Shown: positions 6,693-14,485, numbered from the stretch's first letter. The stretch is 17,473 bases of DNA from JBNJEA01 sp051745395 (GCA_051745395.1 JBNJEA010000060.1:1-17473), one strand, 5' to 3'. A program made the numbers and translations. Notes: a model not told the origin generated them from the letters alone.

Positions 6693-8879
6693 TCAGCCCG
6701 AAAGGGGCTGGAGTATCTCGGTTTCAAATCGGTCGGCGGCCAGCGGTTTGCTCAACACGTAGCCCTGGTAACTGTCGCATCCGTATTGTTTCAAAATATC
6801 GCGTTGCTGAATCGTTTCAACTCCTTCTGCGATCACTTTGATGCGCATTTGGCGGGTTAAGGCCAGCATGGCTTCGATGATGGCCATGCCGGCCGAATCC
6901 GGGGCAATGTCTTGGATAAAGCAACGGTGGATTTTTAACTTTTTAATCGGCATCCGGATCAACTGGCTCAACCGGCAGAAGCCGATACCGAAATTATCCA
7001 GAGACAAGCCGAACCCCATAGCGGCCAGTTGTTTGAGCCGGGGAAGCGAATAATGAAAATCCCGCATGGCCGTGTTTTCGGTGATCTCGAATTCCAGGTG
7101 ACTGGCCGGCATACCGGTGCGTGAAAGGATTGCGGAAATCGAGTCGGAAAGCGAGGGATCGTAAAATTGCCGGTCGGAAAGATTGATGGCCAGACATAAC
7201 GCGGGGTAGCCTGCCTTCTGCCATTCCCGGTTCTGCCGGCAGGCGGTGTGCACCACCCATTGTCCGATGGGAACCATCAGGCCGGTTTCCTCGGCCAGTG
7301 AAATGAAGTGCTCGGGCAGCAGCAGCCCGGCTTCGGGGTGCCGCCAGCGCAGCAGCACCTCGGCGCAGGCCGCGCCCGTGTTGTCGGCAAACTGTTGGGG
7401 CTGGTAATACAGTTCGAGTTCATTGTTTGCGATGGCCTGCCGTAACTGGTTTTCCATCCGGATGCGTTCAATGCTGCTGATGTCGATGGCCGGATTGTAG
7501 AATTTGTAATTGTTTCGACCTTTTTGCTTGGCATGATACATGGCGATATCGGCATACCGGCACAGGGTTTCAATGTCGGTGCTGTCGTCGGGAAAAACGC
7601 TGATGCCGATGCTGGTGGTGACATGTAAGTCCTGGCCGTAGATGGCATAGGGGCGGTGGAGGTCTTGGATGATCTTGCGGGCAATGGTGGTGATGCCATT
7701 GGTGTTGCCGATGTTGGGCAGCAAAATAGTAAATTCATCGCCGCCGACGCGGGCGACAATATCGGCGCCGCGCATGCGGCGTTTGAGGCGGCTGGCCACC
7801 TCCTTTAGCATCCGGTCGCCGGCGGCGTGACCGAAGCGATCGTTGATGTCTTTGAATCCGTCCAGATCGAGAAAAAGGATGCCGATTTTGGTATTGCTGC
7901 GCCGGGCATGGGCTGCTTCGATGTTGAAAATGTCGATCAAAAGGGTTTTGTTGGGCAGCCCCGTCAGCAGGTCGTGATAGGCCAGGTGCTTGATTTCCTC
8001 CTCAAAGCGTTTGCGGTCGCTGATGTCTCGGAAATAGATTTCAAGACAGGTTTTGCGGGGATAGGCATGGATTTCGTGCCATTTGCCAGATACGATGGCC
8101 CGGGTTTCAAAGTGTTGGGGGTGCCCGGTTTCCACGGCCTGGTGCAGATGCAGGTAAAACGGGCTGCCCACGGCTTCCGGGTATCGCTGCCAGCAATTTT
8201 TCCCGATCAGGTTATCGATCGGGCCGAAAATTTTTTCAGCCGCCGGATTCATTTCCATGAATTCCCATGTCGGTCCCAGCTTGAAATACCCGTCGGTGAT
8301 GCTGTTTAAGGTGGAGTAGAGTTTGTCGTTTGCTTCTTTGAGTTTTGCCTCGGCGCGTTTGCGGGCGGAGATATCGTAGGCGATCGTGGAGATACTGGTG
8401 ATGTCGCCCTGATCGTCCTTGATAGGCGACAGGGCCAAAAAGACGTGGAGCAAATGGCCGTCTTTGTGCAGCAATTGGGTTTCGGTCGGCGTTTCCAAGG
8501 TTATGCCCCGGGCAATGGTTTGAAACAGCTCCGGGAAAATGTCGGTCTGCCCGCCCGGCACCAGGAAGGTATAGGGCCGGCCAATGGCTTCTGCGGCGGT
8601 GTAGCCGTACATTTTTTCCGCCCCCTGGTTCCAGGACAAAATGATGCCGGACAGACTTTTGCTGATGATGGCGACTTGCGTGGACTCTACAATGGCGGCC
8701 AGCCGGGCTTTGTCTGCTTCTGCGCAGGCGTCTTTTTCCCGGTTTAAGCCCCGGTAAAGCTTTTGTTTTTCGGCTTCGCAGTCGGCGATGGCGTGTTCGA
8801 GCTTGTGGTTTTCGGCATTCAGTCGCGCAATGTCATTGCGAAGCGACCGGATTTTTTTCGACTTTGATTCTGTTGTCAT
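6693..8879 (-). CDS. PAS-PAS-GGDEF-EAL cyclic-di-GMP protein, EAL degenerate
   Basis: Cytoplasmic c-di-GMP signalling protein of 728 residues from the ATG at 8879, supported by aaagga 6 nt upstream; the frame is open to 8987. Order: N-terminal coiled coil (about 4-55), PAS 1 (about 58-180, with SWNQGAEKMYGYTAAEAIG), PAS 2 (about 186-294), GGDEF (about 295-461) and EAL (about 474-724). GGDEF is intact at 379-383 with an RGAD inhibitory I-site at 370-373, so synthesis of c-di-GMP and product feedback are likely. In the EAL domain, EVL (507-509) and EGVET are kept, but the usual DDFGTG reads DNFGIG (D628, N629) and KID reads KIH (H651). Loss of these acidic residues normally abolishes phosphodiesterase activity. 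No membrane segment. It shares strand with the downstream opg genes but is separated from them by 127 nt containing a promoter-like sequence. Confidence 0.95.
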   Translation of the reverse strand: MTTESKSKKIRSLRNDIARLNAENHKLEHAIADCEAEKQKLYRGLNREKDACAEADKARLAAIVESTQVAIISKSLSGIILSWNQGAEKMYGYTAAEAIGRPYTFLVPGGQTDIFPELFQTIARGITLETPTETQLLHKDGHLLHVFLALSPIKDDQGDITSISTIAYDISARKRAEAKLKEANDKLYSTLNSITDGYFKLGPTWEFMEMNPAAEKIFGPIDNLIGKNCWQRYPEAVGSPFYLHLHQAVETGHPQHFETRAIVSGKWHEIHAYPRKTCLEIYFRDISDRKRFEEEIKHLAYHDLLTGLPNKTLLIDIFNIEAAHARRSNTKIGILFLDLDGFKDINDRFGHAAGDRMLKEVASRLKRRMRGADIVARVGGDEFTILLPNIGNTNGITTIARKIIQDLHRPYAIYGQDLHVTTSIGISVFPDDSTDIETLCRYADIAMYHAKQKGRNNYKFYNPAIDISSIERIRMENQLRQAIANNELELYYQPQQFADNTGAACAEVLLRWRHPEAGLLLPEHFISLAEETGLMVPIGQWVVHTACRQNREWQKAGYPALCLAINLSDRQFYDPSLSDSISAILSRTGMPASHLEFEITENTAMRDFHYSLPRLKQLAAMGFGLSLDNFGIGFCRLSQLIRMPIKKLKIHRCFIQDIAPDSAGMAIIEAMLALTRQMRIKVIAEGVETIQQRDILKQYGCDSYQGYVLSKPLAADRFETEILQPLSG

Positions 8880-8985
8880 ATTTGTCCTTTTATAAAGGCT
8901 AATATCAAGCAAATAGTAAGCATCCCCAAGGGGGCCGGCAAATGGGGGACGGCACGATGGACCGCTCTGTGGCGGGCAAAAATGC

Positions 8986-9024
8986 AAGCCTGTATTGATT
9001 CGCCAAAACCGCTACAGGCTTTTT
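8986..9024 (+). terminator. orphan intrinsic terminator-like hairpin
   Basis: aagcctgta (8986-8994) pairs perfectly with tacaggctt (9013-9021) around an 18-nt loop, followed by ttt (T-run 9020-9024) on the + strand. No + strand gene lies upstream within 7 kb, so it could end a small or antisense RNA, act as an attenuator for the PRC-barrel gene, or simply block antisense read-through into it. The rest of the 8880-9124 gap holds the PRC gene's ribosome-binding site and a weak TATACT (9033-9038). Confidence 0.5.
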
Positions 9025-9124
9025 GGATCCAATATACTGTTTGGCATTTATTGTGGTCGGGCGGGCGTGGATTATCTTTTTCAAGAAAATAGAAAACCGC
9101 AATTCAATAACAGGAGGGCAAACG

Positions 9125-9622
9125 ATGAAGACCGTCCAAATGGGGGCAATCGCTCTGTGTTTGACAATGGCGCTCATTGCCGGCCAGTCTCACGCGAGCA
9201 TGCATGGCAAAAGTGCCGGCGAATCGGGTTTGACATCCATGAAGACAAGCCAGATCATGGGCAAGGCCGTAACCGATTCGCAAGGGGAGAAAGTCGGAAT
9301 GGTCAGTGATTTAATCGTCGGCGGCCAGGGCCGGATCGATTATGTGATCGTGTCGCCGGATAAATCGCTGACCGAGGAAACGTATAATTTAATTCCCATC
9401 CCCTGGCAGGCCGTACAATCGGAAACCGAAGAGGCGCTTTCACTCGCTGTTGACCGGCAACGCCTGAAAGAAGCGCCCAGTTTCACCGAAAACGAGTGGT
9501 CCCAATTGTCTTCGCCGCAGTGGCGGAGCCGGGTTCGCGGCTATTACGGGGTCAAAAAGCAGGATATGAAAATGCAGCAGCATAAAAAAATGAAAAAAAT
9601 GCACAAAAAACATGACCAGTAA
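9125..9622 (+). CDS. exported PRC-barrel domain protein
   Basis: 165 residues from the ATG at 9125, chosen for caggagg 5-9 nt upstream; the frame is open back to 9023. Residues 1-24 form a clear Sec signal peptide (basic start, hydrophobic core, cleavage likely after SHA), so the mature protein is periplasmic. Residues about 39-111 match a PRC-barrel: MGKAVTDSQGEKVGMVSDL, then GRIDYVIVSPD and a PIPWQAV strand. PRC-barrels are small beta-barrels used for protein or RNA binding; exported ones are common but poorly characterised, often stress-linked. The last 22 residues are rich in Lys, Met, His and Gln, which could bind metal or anionic surface polymers (inference). It lies immediately upstream of the cold-shock gene, which appears to have its own promoter. 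Confidence 0.85.
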   Translation: MKTVQMGAIALCLTMALIAGQSHASMHGKSAGESGLTSMKTSQIMGKAVTDSQGEKVGMVSDLIVGGQGRIDYVIVSPDKSLTEETYNLIPIPWQAVQSETEEALSLAVDRQRLKEAPSFTENEWSQLSSPQWRSRVRGYYGVKKQDMKMQQHKKMKKMHKKHDQ

Positions 9623-9632
9623 CAATTTTGCC

Positions 9633-9660
9633 TTGCATTTATAAAAAATATCATTATTAT
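9633..9660 (+). promoter_or_regulatory. candidate promoter for the cold-shock gene
   Basis: TTGCAT (9633-9638) and TATTAT (9655-9660) are 16 bp apart in a strongly AT-rich stretch just after the PRC-barrel stop. Transcription from here would give a leader of about 120 nt before the cold-shock ATG. Confidence 0.5.
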
Positions 9661-9666
9661 GAAGTC

Positions 9667-9788
9667 AATCGAGGAAAGCTCGGCATTATTGCCGGGCCGG
9701 TTCAGAACTGTAGGAGAAAGACCCGTTTTTCAATGGCACCTCCCAGTTTGAAACCGTGAGAAAAATTTGAGAAGGGAGGAAAGGCAAG
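9667..9788 (+). promoter_or_regulatory. long 5' leader of the cold-shock mRNA
   Basis: About 120 nt of non-coding sequence precedes the csp start. It contains a small hairpin (ctcggc/gccggg around attatt, about 9679-9696) and ends with a strong gggagg site (9774-9779). CspA-family mRNAs typically have long structured leaders that act as temperature-sensitive switches. The length and structure fit that pattern, but the switch itself is inferred. Confidence 0.4.
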
Positions 9789-9989
9789 ATGAAAAACGGA
9801 ACAGTGAAATGGTTTAATGACAGCAAGGGCTTTGGTTTTATCGAACAAGAAGACGGACCGGATGTCTTTGTGCATTATTCGGCCATTAATGCCAATGGTT
9901 TCAAGTCTTTGAAAGAAGGCGACAAAGTTTCATTTGAAGTCGAGCAGGGCCAGAAAGGCCCGGCCGCCGTTAATGTAACGGTCGAATAA
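9789..9989 (+). CDS. CspA-family cold-shock protein
   Basis: 66-residue single cold-shock domain, the standard family length. It binds single-stranded RNA and DNA and acts as an RNA chaperone in the cytoplasm. RNP1 (KGFGFI, 13-18) and RNP2 (VFVHY, 26-30) are both intact, and the opening NGTVKWFNDSKGF is typical. The ATG at 9789 follows gggagg by 9 nt. It is monocistronic: a promoter-like element lies upstream and a strong terminator begins 20 nt after the stop. Which member of the Csp family it is (cold-induced, stationary-phase or constitutive) cannot be told from sequence. Confidence 0.97.
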   Translation: MKNGTVKWFNDSKGFGFIEQEDGPDVFVHYSAINANGFKSLKEGDKVSFEVEQGQKGPAAVNVTVE

Positions 9990-10009
9990 CCGGCTTTTAA
10001 AAGATCTAA

Positions 10010-10052
10010 AAAAAGGGCATTTGCGCAACATGCTTGGGCAAATGCCCTTTTT
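10010..10052 (+). terminator. rho-independent terminator of the cold-shock gene
   Basis: A 15-bp perfect stem, aaaaagggcatttgc (10010-10024) with gcaaatgcccttttt (10038-10052), surrounds a 13-nt loop and is followed by gttttttc. The A-run on the 5' side means it may also work in the opposite direction. Confidence 0.95.
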
Positions 10053-10135
10053 GTTTTTTCGCGGGGCAACGCCTGCAGTGGAAAAACTCCCCCGCCCGCT
10101 TTTTTCTTTCATACCCGACAGTCGAAACCTCTCTG

Positions 10136-10174
10136 TAAGAGCCTGATTTCTGTATATAACTTTACAGACTCTTA
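10136..10174. repeat. nested inverted repeat in the csp/DUF6178-like gap
   Basis: Outer arms taagag (10136-10141) and ctctta (10169-10174) enclose inner arms tctgta (10149-10154) and tacaga (10163-10168). The 3' arms are contiguous, giving a 12-bp stem with a 7-nt bulge on the 5' side. A second tctgtaa at 10132-10138 could pair with the same 3' arm, so two alternative folds exist. There is no T-tract, so it is not a standard terminator. Function unknown. Confidence 0.5.
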
Positions 10175-10223
10175 TGCCCCATCCATTTCAGCCAAGGCGC
10201 CACAGGACTTACTTTCTGCAAAA

Positions 10224-10239
10224 ATGCCGCCGGCGGCAT
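10224..10239 (-). terminator. 16-bp palindrome, likely terminator of the - strand rdgB-pckA-DUF6178 run
   Basis: atgccgccggcggcat is a perfect palindrome lying about 47 nt after the stop of the DUF6178-like gene on the - strand, where it is followed by ttttgc. A 6-bp GC-rich stem with a ccgg loop plus a short T-run makes a modest intrinsic terminator. No other gene is visible in 10053-10286. Confidence 0.5.
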
Positions 10240-10286
10240 AAATAGCTTTTTACGGGGCCATCCATTTTGTTGATACGCGTTTTCGG

Positions 10287-12035
10287 CTATTGCGGCTTCA
10301 GTATAAACAAATGGACAAACCGGGGGTCTAAATCCCGGGCGGCCACGGCGCCGTATTCATCTTCGATTACCGCAAACAGACGTTCCAGGCCTTCGGCGAG
10401 GGAGTCGGAAATTTCGGCCTCGGTAAATCCGGTGGATTGGGCCAGCCAGGACAGAAAGTCCGATTTCGCCGATGCCTTGATTCTGGCCGGGGCCTTGTCC
10501 CCGGTCCACAGGGATTGGAAAAACGGGCGGAAGGCTTCCACGGAAATGGGCTTTAGCGGGGTTTCGGCCTGGCCCAGCCGGTTTTTGGCCCACAGGGTCA
10601 GCAGCAGGTTTTCATAGGTGACGTTGAATTGTTCCGGCATGCGGCTGACATCGATTTCCATCCAGGACAGCAGCCGATCAAATGCGACGGCTTCGTTTAG
10701 GGCCGCTTCGGCCGTCCGGACATCGGACATGGTGGAAAAATCCCGGTAAAGCACACCGGATTCATAATTGTCAAAAAACCGGGGCCGCTTGAGCAATAAT
10801 CCGCCGATATGGCCGACTATTCGTTCGCCCCAGAAGTTCAGCGCCAGTTTCTGGTTTTGGAACCAGCTGTTGCGCTGCCATTGCTGCGCCTGTTTTTTCA
10901 AGTCGGTGACCGCCCCGTAGCCGGTCCGGAAAACATCGGCCAGGCAATAACGGCGCAGCAATCCGGCGCATTCGCCGGGCCCCGGCGGTGTATGGGTGCC
11001 GGCTATCCGGTGCAGACCGAGGCTTAAAAACCCGCAGGCCTTGTTGACAACCGGGCGGAGCTGTTCGCGTTCCCGGATCGGCTGCTGGTCGGCGGCGATG
11101 ACCTGGTTGCACAGACAGGCAAACTCGGTCTGGATGTCGTTTAACAGGTCTTCGTATTCGATTTCCCGGAGCGCCCGGCTGAAAATGGTATCCGCCTCGA
11201 TCATCCGGGAATGGTTGAGGGGCACGGGCACGTTGAAATCGGTGGACTCGGAGGCGGAGGCCTGCTTGGCCCGTTTTTTCACCGTTTCCGGCTTCATGGG
11301 GGCATAGACGCCGACGGCCTCGTCGAAGGGCAGAAATCCCTTTTCCGCCAGCCGGACGTTTCGGAAATGATAGGCTTCTTCCTCGCTTTCCCCGGGCATG
11401 ACGTTGGCCGCCCGCAGCAGCAGCATCTGGAAGGCCGGGTGGTCTTCTTCGGCGATGCGGTGGAGCAGGGTGTGGAGAAAGCTCTCGAAGTCCTCCCGGG
11501 TTTCGTCGTCTTCAATCCAGGAAAAGGTGTTTTCCATAAACCGGATGTAGAAGGTGTCGTCAAAGGTGAAAAACCCGTTTCCCAGATCGGAGGGGTCTTC
11601 GTCCTTTTCCCGCACCCGCAGTTCAATGGTGTGGTTTAGGTAATATTCCAGCAGGTCGTATTTTTCCTGCATGCTCCACTGGATAAAGCGGCCGGGGTCG
11701 GCCTGATGCAGCAGGTGGAGCCAGTAGGAGACCGAATGGATGTTGATCCGGTCCCGGTGCCACACCTCGATGTCTAATATGAATTCCCACTGCCGGTTGG
11801 AGGCGATCGACAGCAGTTCGAGGGCATCGGTGGGCCCGATGTCATGGAGCAGAAAGAAAAAATCCTCTTCGGCCATTGAATGGACCAGGGGCAGATTCTG
11901 CGGGTGTTCCAGGATGGCATCCAGTGCCTTTTCCGGCGGCAGGGAAAGGATCTGCTGTTTGTCGGCGGCCAGTTGGGAAAGCCGTTGACGGATCATGCGT
12001 TGTTGTTTTTGTTCATCGGTTTCTTCGATAGTCAT
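10287..12035 (-). CDS. DUF6178-like protein of unknown function
   Basis: 582 residues from the ATG at 12035 (MTIEETDEQKQQ). The frame extends to 12272 but that part would overlap the 3' end of pckA, and its residue composition is not protein-like. The only purine-rich site (ggaagg) lies about 19 nt before the ATG, so translation may depend on coupling. Soluble, acidic, helix-rich; no signal peptide or membrane segment; no catalytic motif I know. Features include a Gln/Arg-rich opening, an acidic EDDETRED stretch, SLPPEKALDAILEHPQNLPLVHSMAEEDFFFLLHDIG near the start in pieces resembling the family I recall as DUF6178 from Desulfobacterota. Third gene after rdgB and pckA, 127 nt behind pckA. 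The family name is from memory; the function is unknown. Confidence 0.8.
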   Translation of the reverse strand: MTIEETDEQKQQRMIRQRLSQLAADKQQILSLPPEKALDAILEHPQNLPLVHSMAEEDFFFLLHDIGPTDALELLSIASNRQWEFILDIEVWHRDRINIHSVSYWLHLLHQADPGRFIQWSMQEKYDLLEYYLNHTIELRVREKDEDPSDLGNGFFTFDDTFYIRFMENTFSWIEDDETREDFESFLHTLLHRIAEEDHPAFQMLLLRAANVMPGESEEEAYHFRNVRLAEKGFLPFDEAVGVYAPMKPETVKKRAKQASASESTDFNVPVPLNHSRMIEADTIFSRALREIEYEDLLNDIQTEFACLCNQVIAADQQPIREREQLRPVVNKACGFLSLGLHRIAGTHTPPGPGECAGLLRRYCLADVFRTGYGAVTDLKKQAQQWQRNSWFQNQKLALNFWGERIVGHIGGLLLKRPRFFDNYESGVLYRDFSTMSDVRTAEAALNEAVAFDRLLSWMEIDVSRMPEQFNVTYENLLLTLWAKNRLGQAETPLKPISVEAFRPFFQSLWTGDKAPARIKASAKSDFLSWLAQSTGFTEAEISDSLAEGLERLFAVIEDEYGAVAARDLDPRFVHLFILKPQ

Positions 12036-12080
12036 GGGAAAAAACGTATTCAACCTTCCATTGAGATTGTATGGTGTTGC

Positions 12081-12127
12081 CTGTCCGGGCGGAAGGGCCA
12101 AAACGGCCCTTTGCTGCATCCGGACAG
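12081..12127 (-). other. nested intercistronic hairpin between pckA and the DUF6178-like gene
   Basis: The outer stem ctgtccgg (12081-12088) pairs with ccggacag (12120-12127). The inner stem aagggcc (12093-12099) pairs with ggccctt (12105-12111) around aaaac. Both are perfect. On the - strand no T-run follows, so it is more likely an RNA-processing or mRNA-stability element than a terminator, though rho-dependent attenuation is possible. Confidence 0.7.
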
Positions 12128-12162
12128 CGATTGTCGTGTTTTTGCCTTGCGGCGGCCCGGCC

Positions 12163-13806
12163 TTATTTACCCGGGCACTGGGCCCGCACGGCCGCTTCAA
12201 TGCCGGCCGATCCGTAGGCCTTGTCAAAGTAATCGGAAAATTCACGGGCCAGGGCCCGGGCCCGCTTGTCAAACGCCGACCTGTCCTTCCAGGTATGTTC
12301 CGGGTTTAGCATCTCGGCGGGCACGCCCGGGCACTGTTGGGGCACGTTGACGTGAAACAGGGGATTTTCCCGGTAGGCCACGTCGTCGAGATCGCCGGAA
12401 ATGGCTGCATCGATCATGGCCCGGGTCAGGTTGATGTCGATGCGCTCGCCCTCTCCGTAGGGCCCGCCGCTCCAGCCCGAGTTGATTAAAAAGACCCGGG
12501 TGTTTTGTTCTTTCATTTTCCGGCCCAGCAGATCGGAATAATACGCCGGCTTTTTGGGCATAAACGGCTGGCCGAAAAAGCGGGAAAAGGTGGTTTGCGG
12601 TTCCTTGATCCCGGTTTCCGTGCCGGCGAGTTTGCTGGTATAGCCCATGAGAAACCAGAGCATGGCCTGCTCGGGGTTTAAGTACGAAACGGGCGGCAGC
12701 ACCCCGTTGGCATCGGCGGTGAGAAAGATAATGGTGTGCGGCGGACCGCCCGCGGCTTCGAGCTTGACGTTGCTTAGGTAACGCAGGGGATAGGAGGCCC
12801 GGCTGTTCTGGGTCAACCGGTCATCGGACAGGTCCACGGTGCCGTCGGGGTAGGTCATGCAGTTTTCGATGATCACCCCGTTTTCCAGATACTCGCGTTT
12901 GTGGAACACGGCCTTGTGGATTTCCGGTTCCTTTTCCGGGTTTAAATCGATCAGTTTTGCGTAGCAGCCGTGTTCGAAATTGGCGATGCCGTGCTCGTTC
13001 CAGCCGTGTTCGTCATCGCCGATCAACGCCCGGTTTTCGTCGGCGGAAAGCGTGGTCTTGCCGGTGCCGGACAGGCCCAGAAACAGCGCCGTCCGGCCGT
13101 TTCCGTCCTCGTTTGCCGAACAGTGGATCGGCAGGATGCCTTCAAACGGCAGGTAAAAATTCATGGCGGTAAACATCAGTTTTTTGGCGCTGCCGCAATA
13201 CGCCGATCCGTATACCAGGCCCAGCCGGTTTTTGAAATCCATGGCAATGACCATGTCCGAGGTGCTGCCGTCGGCCCGTTTCCGGAGTTTGCCGTCATAT
13301 CGGGCGGTATCGATTTTATCATAGGGGACCACGAGCAGCGTGAACGGCTTTTCGGCAAATACGCTCTGGCCGATGGCATCCGGTACCGGCCGGAACATGT
13401 TCATGGCAAACAAACTCGTGGTGGCCCAATCGGTAACGGTGCGCACCGGCATGGCGTAGGCCGGGTCGGCGCCGATGACCCGATCGGTGATAAACAGGCG
13501 CGATTTTTTCCACAGGCAGGTCAGCGCATCCTGCCACAGTTCGTCGAAGGTCTCCGGGGCCAGCGGCAGGTTGTTGGGCGAGGACCAGTCAATGTAGTCT
13601 TCGAGTTCGGGATGGCGGACGATCACGGTGTCTTTCGGCGACCGGCCCGTCGATTCCGCGGGCGTCCATGTGGAAAGTGCCCCGCAGGGCAGCACCATGG
13701 CTTCGTGATGGTCCACGGCCCGGGCGATGATCCGGGAGCGGGAAATGTTGATTGAAACGTCCGGATGATTTTCGATCATGTGGTGAAGCGATTTTATCTG
13801 TGGCAT
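12163..13806 (-). CDS. pckA: phosphoenolpyruvate carboxykinase (ATP)
   Basis: Converts oxaloacetate and ATP to PEP, ADP and CO2: the entry to gluconeogenesis, or run in reverse as an anaplerotic CO2-fixing step. 547 residues from the ATG at 13806, normal for the ATP-type family (about 530-540). The start gives the usual N-terminus; the frame runs on to 13863 inside rdgB. Motifs: YGSAYCGSAKK (199-209), HCSAN (228-232), kinase-1a GLSGTGKTT (244-252, K250), kinase-2 LIGDDEHGW (261-269), and SGWSGGPYGEGERID further on. The GTP-type enzyme lacks this arrangement. It begins 31 nt after rdgB ends, with only a weak gag site, suggesting co-transcription. In an anaerobe it likely links the TCA or reductive acetyl-CoA routes to sugar synthesis. 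Confidence 0.97.
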   Translation of the reverse strand: MPQIKSLHHMIENHPDVSINISRSRIIARAVDHHEAMVLPCGALSTWTPAESTGRSPKDTVIVRHPELEDYIDWSSPNNLPLAPETFDELWQDALTCLWKKSRLFITDRVIGADPAYAMPVRTVTDWATTSLFAMNMFRPVPDAIGQSVFAEKPFTLLVVPYDKIDTARYDGKLRKRADGSTSDMVIAMDFKNRLGLVYGSAYCGSAKKLMFTAMNFYLPFEGILPIHCSANEDGNGRTALFLGLSGTGKTTLSADENRALIGDDEHGWNEHGIANFEHGCYAKLIDLNPEKEPEIHKAVFHKREYLENGVIIENCMTYPDGTVDLSDDRLTQNSRASYPLRYLSNVKLEAAGGPPHTIIFLTADANGVLPPVSYLNPEQAMLWFLMGYTSKLAGTETGIKEPQTTFSRFFGQPFMPKKPAYYSDLLGRKMKEQNTRVFLINSGWSGGPYGEGERIDINLTRAMIDAAISGDLDDVAYRENPLFHVNVPQQCPGVPAEMLNPEHTWKDRSAFDKRARALAREFSDYFDKAYGSAGIEAAVRAQCPGK

Positions 13807-13837
13807 AAAAGTTCTCGTATTTCGTATCCGGGTTGTG

Positions 13838-14485
13838 TTAGCGAAGGCACGGCGATTTGGCAAAGACCGGCATCTGCAGCGATATCCATTTCAAAACCTT
13901 GTCGAATTCCTCGCGGACTTCGGCCAGGGCTTTGCCCCGGTGGCTGACCCGGCCCTTTTCCTTGCGGCTCATCTGGGCAAAGGTTTTGCCGGCCGGCGGA
14001 TAGTAAAAGATCGGGTCGTAGCCGAAGCCGTTGTCCCCGGCCGGGGCCTCGGCGATGACACCTTCGCATCTGCCCTCGTAAGTCAGTGCCGCCCCGGTGG
14101 GCACGGCAATGGAGATCACGCATTCAAACGCGGCGCTGCGATCGGCGGCGCCCTGTAATTGTTCGAGCACCTTCCGGCTGCGGTCGGCATCGGTGGCCTC
14201 TTTGCCGGCAAACCGGGCGGAGTGCACGCCGGGAGCGCCGTTTAAGGCCGTTACGCAAAGCCCGGAATCATCGGCCATCGCCGGGAAACCGAGCACCCGT
14301 GCGGCAAAGCTGGCCTTTTTATAGGCATTGTCATCAAAGGTGGTGCCGTCTTCGTCGACTTCCGGGATTTCGCCGAAGTCGTCCAGGTTTTTGATCGAGA
14401 CCGGGTAATTTTTTAAAAGGTCTCTGATTTCGGCTGTTTTGCCCGGATTGCGCGTAGCAATCACCAATGTCGTCATTTCGTTCAT
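13838..14485 (-). CDS. rdgB: XTP/dITP diphosphatase (RdgB/HAM1)
   Basis: House-cleaning nucleotide pyrophosphatase that hydrolyses dITP, ITP and XTP to monophosphates, keeping deaminated purines out of DNA and RNA. 215 residues from the ATG at 14485, supported by gagg 6 nt upstream; an internal ATG lies at codon 4. Motifs: ATRNPGKTAEI (10-20), DDSGL (72-76, with the metal and general-base aspartates), NGAPGVHSARFAG (82-94), FGYDPIF (154-160) and SHRGKAL (181-187). Slightly longer than the usual about 200 residues because of a short C-terminal tail ending CLR. First gene of the - strand run rdgB-pckA-DUF6178-like; the first two are 31 nt apart. Confidence 0.97.
   Translation of the reverse strand: MNEMTTLVIATRNPGKTAEIRDLLKNYPVSIKNLDDFGEIPEVDEDGTTFDDNAYKKASFAARVLGFPAMADDSGLCVTALNGAPGVHSARFAGKEATDADRSRKVLEQLQGAADRSAAFECVISIAVPTGAALTYEGRCEGVIAEAPAGDNGFGYDPIFYYPPAGKTFAQMSRKEKGRVSHRGKALAEVREEFDKVLKWISLQMPVFAKSPCLR

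Noticed and set aside
9041..9060. Sigma54-like promoter (ttggcatttattgtgg) before the PRC-barrel gene
   Set aside because: The -12 GC element is not at the required spacing from the -24 GG.
12036..12272. N-terminal extension of the DUF6178-like gene up to 12272
   Set aside because: It would overlap the 3' end of pckA and includes the intercistronic hairpin; the residues are Pro/Arg-rich and random-looking.
12970..13755. 261-residue + strand reading frame inside pckA
   Set aside because: Antisense shadow of a conserved enzyme, with no ribosome-binding site or recognisable domain.
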